From contig JAACEH010000101.1 in NCBI GenBank assembly GCA_011682595.1, positions 1-7,626 on the forward strand: a DNA stretch of 7,626 nt, read 5' to 3'. Position 1 is the stretch's first letter, and each line of letters starts with the position of its first letter. The position numbers and the translations under genes were made by a program. Shown piece by piece: positions 6,483 through 7,626 of the stretch. This DNA comes from Anaerolineaceae bacterium. GTDB lineage: Bacteria; Planctomycetota; Phycisphaerae; FEN-1346; JAACEH01. The notes beneath the pieces were generated by a model. That model was not told the DNA's origin. It worked only from the letters and a program-made list of their open reading frames with translations, and did not search any database.

Positions 6483-6821
6483 TTATTTCACGCCGAGGTC
6501 CAGCCGCGGATGGAAGGCCATGGCCACCAGGTGCCCGTCGCCGTCGCGCGGAATCTCGAAACGGATCACCCGCCCGTCGGTCTCGACGCTCTCCAGAAAG
6601 TACGTGCTGGGCGTCTCGCGCGGCACGTTCAGACGCATGCGCACAAAGTCCCCGACGTGCCAGGGCACTTCGTCCTCCCTGACCCGGCACAGCACGCCGC
6701 CGTCACAGATGTTCACCGTTCGGGCCTTGATCTCTTCGCTGGTCTGTTCGCCGAACCAGATCGGAAACGATTTGCCGACGCGATCAAACTGCCTGCGGTC
6801 CTGTACATTTGTCCCGGACAT
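6483..6821 (-). CDS. Stand-alone PilZ-domain protein (cyclic-di-GMP receptor candidate)
   Basis: The product has 112 residues and is essentially one PilZ domain with no signal peptide or membrane segment, so it should be cytosolic. The N-terminal RRQFDR (9-14) supplies the RxxxR c-di-GMP motif (R10, R14). NICDGG (37-42) fills the place of the [D/N]xSxxG motif, with Cys39 instead of Ser. The rest is the beta-barrel, with strands around 54-64 (HVGDFVRMRLNV), 83-91 (GRVIRFEIP) and 97-104 (HLVAMAFH). Such proteins change conformation on binding c-di-GMP and usually act on partners in motility, adhesion or exopolysaccharide export; the partner is unknown. The ATG at 6821 was preferred over an in-frame ATG at 6944, because AAGGAG (6833-6828) lies six bases before it and the upstream extension runs through the promoter. 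It has its own promoter and terminator. The Cys substitution leaves ligand affinity uncertain. Confidence 0.85.
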   Translation of the reverse strand: MSGTNVQDRRQFDRVGKSFPIWFGEQTSEEIKARTVNICDGGVLCRVREDEVPWHVGDFVRMRLNVPRETPSTYFLESVETDGRVIRFEIPRDGDGHLVAMAFHPRLDLGVK

Positions 6822-6827
6822 GACATG

Positions 6828-6833
6828 CTCCTT
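6828..6833 (-). promoter_or_regulatory. Ribosome binding site deciding the PilZ start
   Basis: AAGGAG on the minus strand lies six bases upstream of ATG 6821 and rules in this start over the longer in-frame alternative at 6944. Confidence 0.8.
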
Positions 6834-6897
6834 CGGGGCCCTGCCGACCCACCCGCCAGGCAACTCTTGAAGTGAGAAATGCCCCTGCCTGAGCGCT

Positions 6898-6926
6898 ATT
6901 ATATGGTATCGGCAACTTCCGGTCAA
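6898..6926 (-). promoter_or_regulatory. Near-consensus sigma70 promoter of the PilZ gene
   Basis: TTGACC (6926-6921), a 17-base spacer and a perfect TATAAT (6903-6898) read on the minus strand. Transcription should begin near 6891, leaving a leader of about 70 bases. The leader contains a CAGGCA / TGCCTG inverted pair (arms near 6889 and 6858) but does not match the c-di-GMP riboswitch patterns I know. The A+T-rich -10 box stands out strongly against the GC-rich surroundings. Confidence 0.8.
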
Positions 6927-6935
6927 CAATCTCAT

Positions 6936-6989
6936 GGGCGGCACAAAAAAATCTGACCGCTTCTCAAGCGCGGCAAATCCGTGCCGCCC
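6936..6989. repeat. 9-bp perfect inverted repeat enclosing a small hairpin and an A-tract
   Basis: GGGCGGCAC (6936-6944) and GTGCCGCCC (6981-6989) are exact complements 36 bases apart. Inside are CGCTT-CTC-AAGCG (6958-6970) and seven A (6945-6951). Read on the minus strand, the inner hairpin is followed after six bases by seven T, so the unit may be an intrinsic terminator for transcripts from purD. It ends ten bases upstream of the PilZ -35 box, so an operator role is also possible. Confidence 0.5.
6945..6970 (-). terminator. Possible terminator downstream of purD
   Basis: On the minus strand a 5-bp stem (CGCTT GAG AAGCG, 6970-6958), six bases and then TTTTTTT (6951-6945). The stem is short and the spacer long, so this is weak. 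The 9-bp outer arms (6936-6989) may help. Confidence 0.35.
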
Positions 6990-7149
6990 GCGCCATCATG
7001 ACAAGCCGGGTGCCACGGTCTGACCGAAGGTCAGGCCGTGATCATCTCCCAAACGCTCGTGCTCCGCCCGTACGGGCTTCGCAGAGTAGCATTCGTCATG
7101 GCCCCGCCTGCGCCAGACCATGGCCCCACCCCACCATAAGCAGCCCAAC
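6990..7149. other. Gene-free segment with hairpin, near-palindrome and direct repeats
   Basis: No convincing gene lies between the PilZ promoter region and the purD stop. A 69-codon frame on the minus strand (6996-7202) overlaps the end of purD in another frame, has no RBS and a composition unlike a folded protein. The segment holds the 12-bp hairpin at 7014-7040, a near-palindrome at 7061-7082 with a perfect core GCCCGTACGGGC (7066-7077), and CATGGCCCC twice (7097-7105, 7119-7127). It resembles a dispersed intergenic repeat or decayed sequence. Confidence 0.45.
7014..7040. repeat. Hairpin repeat, copy 3 (GGTGCCACGG-led stem-loop)
   Basis: CACGGTCTGACC (7014-7025) pairs with GGTCAGGCCGTG (7029-7040) across a GAA loop: 12 bp with one T/G wobble and no bulge. 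The leading edge GGTGCCACGG (7009-7018) is a variant of the GGTGGCATGG seen at 210-219 and in inverse at 2665-2674. There is no adjacent T-run. It lies about 110 bases beyond the purD stop. Confidence 0.6.
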
Positions 7150-7626
7150 CTAAAAATACCGCAGGGCCTTGTCCGATATGTCCGTGCGGTACTGGGCGCC
7201 ATCGAAATCTATCAGCTGCACCGCCTCCCAGGCCCGGGCCTTGGCCGCCTGGACCGTGTCACCCAGGGCGGTCACACACAACACCCGCCCGCCGCTGGTG
7301 ACGATCCGGCCGTCGACCTCCCTGGTGCCCGCCTGAAAGGCCACCACGTCGTCCATCCCGGCCACCGCCTCCAAGCCCGAGATGACCTTGCCCTTCTCGT
7401 AGGGACCGGGATAGCCGCCCGAGGCCATGACGATGCCGACCGCCGTCCGCGTGTCCCACTCGATGGTAATCTCGTCGAGCCGCCCGTCGATGGTCGCCTC
7501 CATGGCCTCGACCAGGTCCGACTTCAGCCGCATCATCAGCGGCTGGGTCTCCGGGTCGCCGAAACGGACGTTGTATTCCAGGGCCTTCGGCCCGCCGGGA
7601 GTGACCATGATGCCGGCGTAGAGCAG
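7150..7626 (-). CDS. purD: Phosphoribosylamine-glycine ligase (GAR synthetase), C-terminal part; N-terminus beyond window
   Basis: The last 158 residues are visible, ending at TAG (7152-7150); roughly the first 260-270 of about 425 lie outside. PurD joins 5-phosphoribosylamine and glycine using ATP, the second step of de novo purine synthesis, in the cytosol. The segment begins LLYAGIMVTPGGPKALEYN, followed by VRFGDPETQPLMMRLKSDLVE. The pattern YAGxM...xExNxRFGDPETQP is the ATP-grasp Mg/ATP-binding signature of PurD. Then comes the C-terminal domain with AVGIVMASGGYPGPYEKGKVISG and a late GGRVLCVTALGDTVQAA segment. The reading frame is intact to the window edge. Its operon partners upstream are not visible. 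Confidence 0.95.
   Translation of the reverse strand: MLYAGIMVTPGGPKALEYNVRFGDPETQPLMMRLKSDLVEAMEATIDGRLDEITIEWDTRTAVGIVMASGGYPGPYEKGKVISGLEAVAGMDDVVAFQAGTREVDGRIVTSGGRVLCVTALGDTVQAAKARAWEAVQLIDFDGAQYRTDISDKALRYF

Noticed and set aside
6822..6891. Cyclic-di-GMP riboswitch in the PilZ leader
   Set aside because: The leader is only about 70 bases and lacks the conserved GEMM-I/II elements; the only pairing is a simple 6-bp arm pair.
6822..6944. In-frame upstream start for the PilZ protein at ATG 6944
   Set aside because: It would place the TATAAT/TTGACC promoter inside the gene, and ATG 6821 has an excellent AAGGAG at the right distance.
6996..7202. Small minus-strand gene overlapping the purD 3' end
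   Set aside because: No RBS, it overlaps purD in another frame, is rich in R/G/W, and most of it runs through hairpins and repeats.
1..7626. A new defence, mobile or multi-gene system
   Set aside because: All genes fall into known families (PyrR, PyrB, PyrC, PL-like lyase, PilZ, PurD). There are no transposases, integrases, CRISPR repeats, toxin-antitoxin pairs or tRNA genes, and only short hairpin and repeat elements remain unexplained.

Overview
The window is GC-rich bacterial chromosome with ordinary gene spacing. It shows no phage, IS, CRISPR or RNA-gene signal. The organism is most plausibly a Planctomycetota or related PVC-group bacterium, probably from a metagenome assembly. That guess rests on the large secreted heparinase/alginate-lyase-like enzyme, the many GC-rich intergenic hairpins and the gene content. 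It is an inference, because no marker gene is present.

Layout. Positions 3-2571 (+) hold a pyrimidine biosynthesis run: the 3' end of pyrR, then pyrB (aspartate carbamoyltransferase), then pyrC (class I dihydroorotase). PyrB and PyrC catalyse consecutive steps: carbamoyl phosphate + aspartate -> carbamoyl-aspartate -> dihydroorotate. As given, pyrB carries a single -1 frameshift near position 982. The C-terminal 96 codons continue cleanly in another frame up to 5 bases before pyrC. Positions 2572-2709 form a convergent intergenic region with a hairpin and a 12-bp tandem repeat, probably a terminator serving both sides. Positions 2710-6276 (-) encode a 1188-residue secreted polysaccharide lyase-like protein: signal peptide, N-terminal beta domain, alpha-toroid, heparinase II/III-type beta domain, charged helical linker and C-terminal CBM6/35-like module. 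It has its own sigma70-like promoter at 6331-6359. Positions 6483-6821 (-) encode a small stand-alone PilZ-domain protein with a near-consensus promoter (TTGACC, 17 bp, TATAAT) and its own intrinsic terminator. Positions 6822-7149 contain no gene, only promoter, hairpins and repeat-like sequence. Positions 7150-7626 (-) are the C-terminal 158 residues of PurD (glycinamide ribonucleotide synthetase), which runs off the right edge.

How it fits together. The two ends are nucleotide housekeeping (pyrimidine on the left, purine on the right). The middle holds two independently transcribed accessory genes: extracellular anionic polysaccharide breakdown, and a cyclic-di-GMP receptor. I see no evidence for a new multi-gene system. 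The points most worth a second look are the pyrB frameshift, the lyase's domain architecture, and a set of three intergenic hairpins that share a GGTGSCAYGG leading edge, each lying beyond a gene's 3' end.
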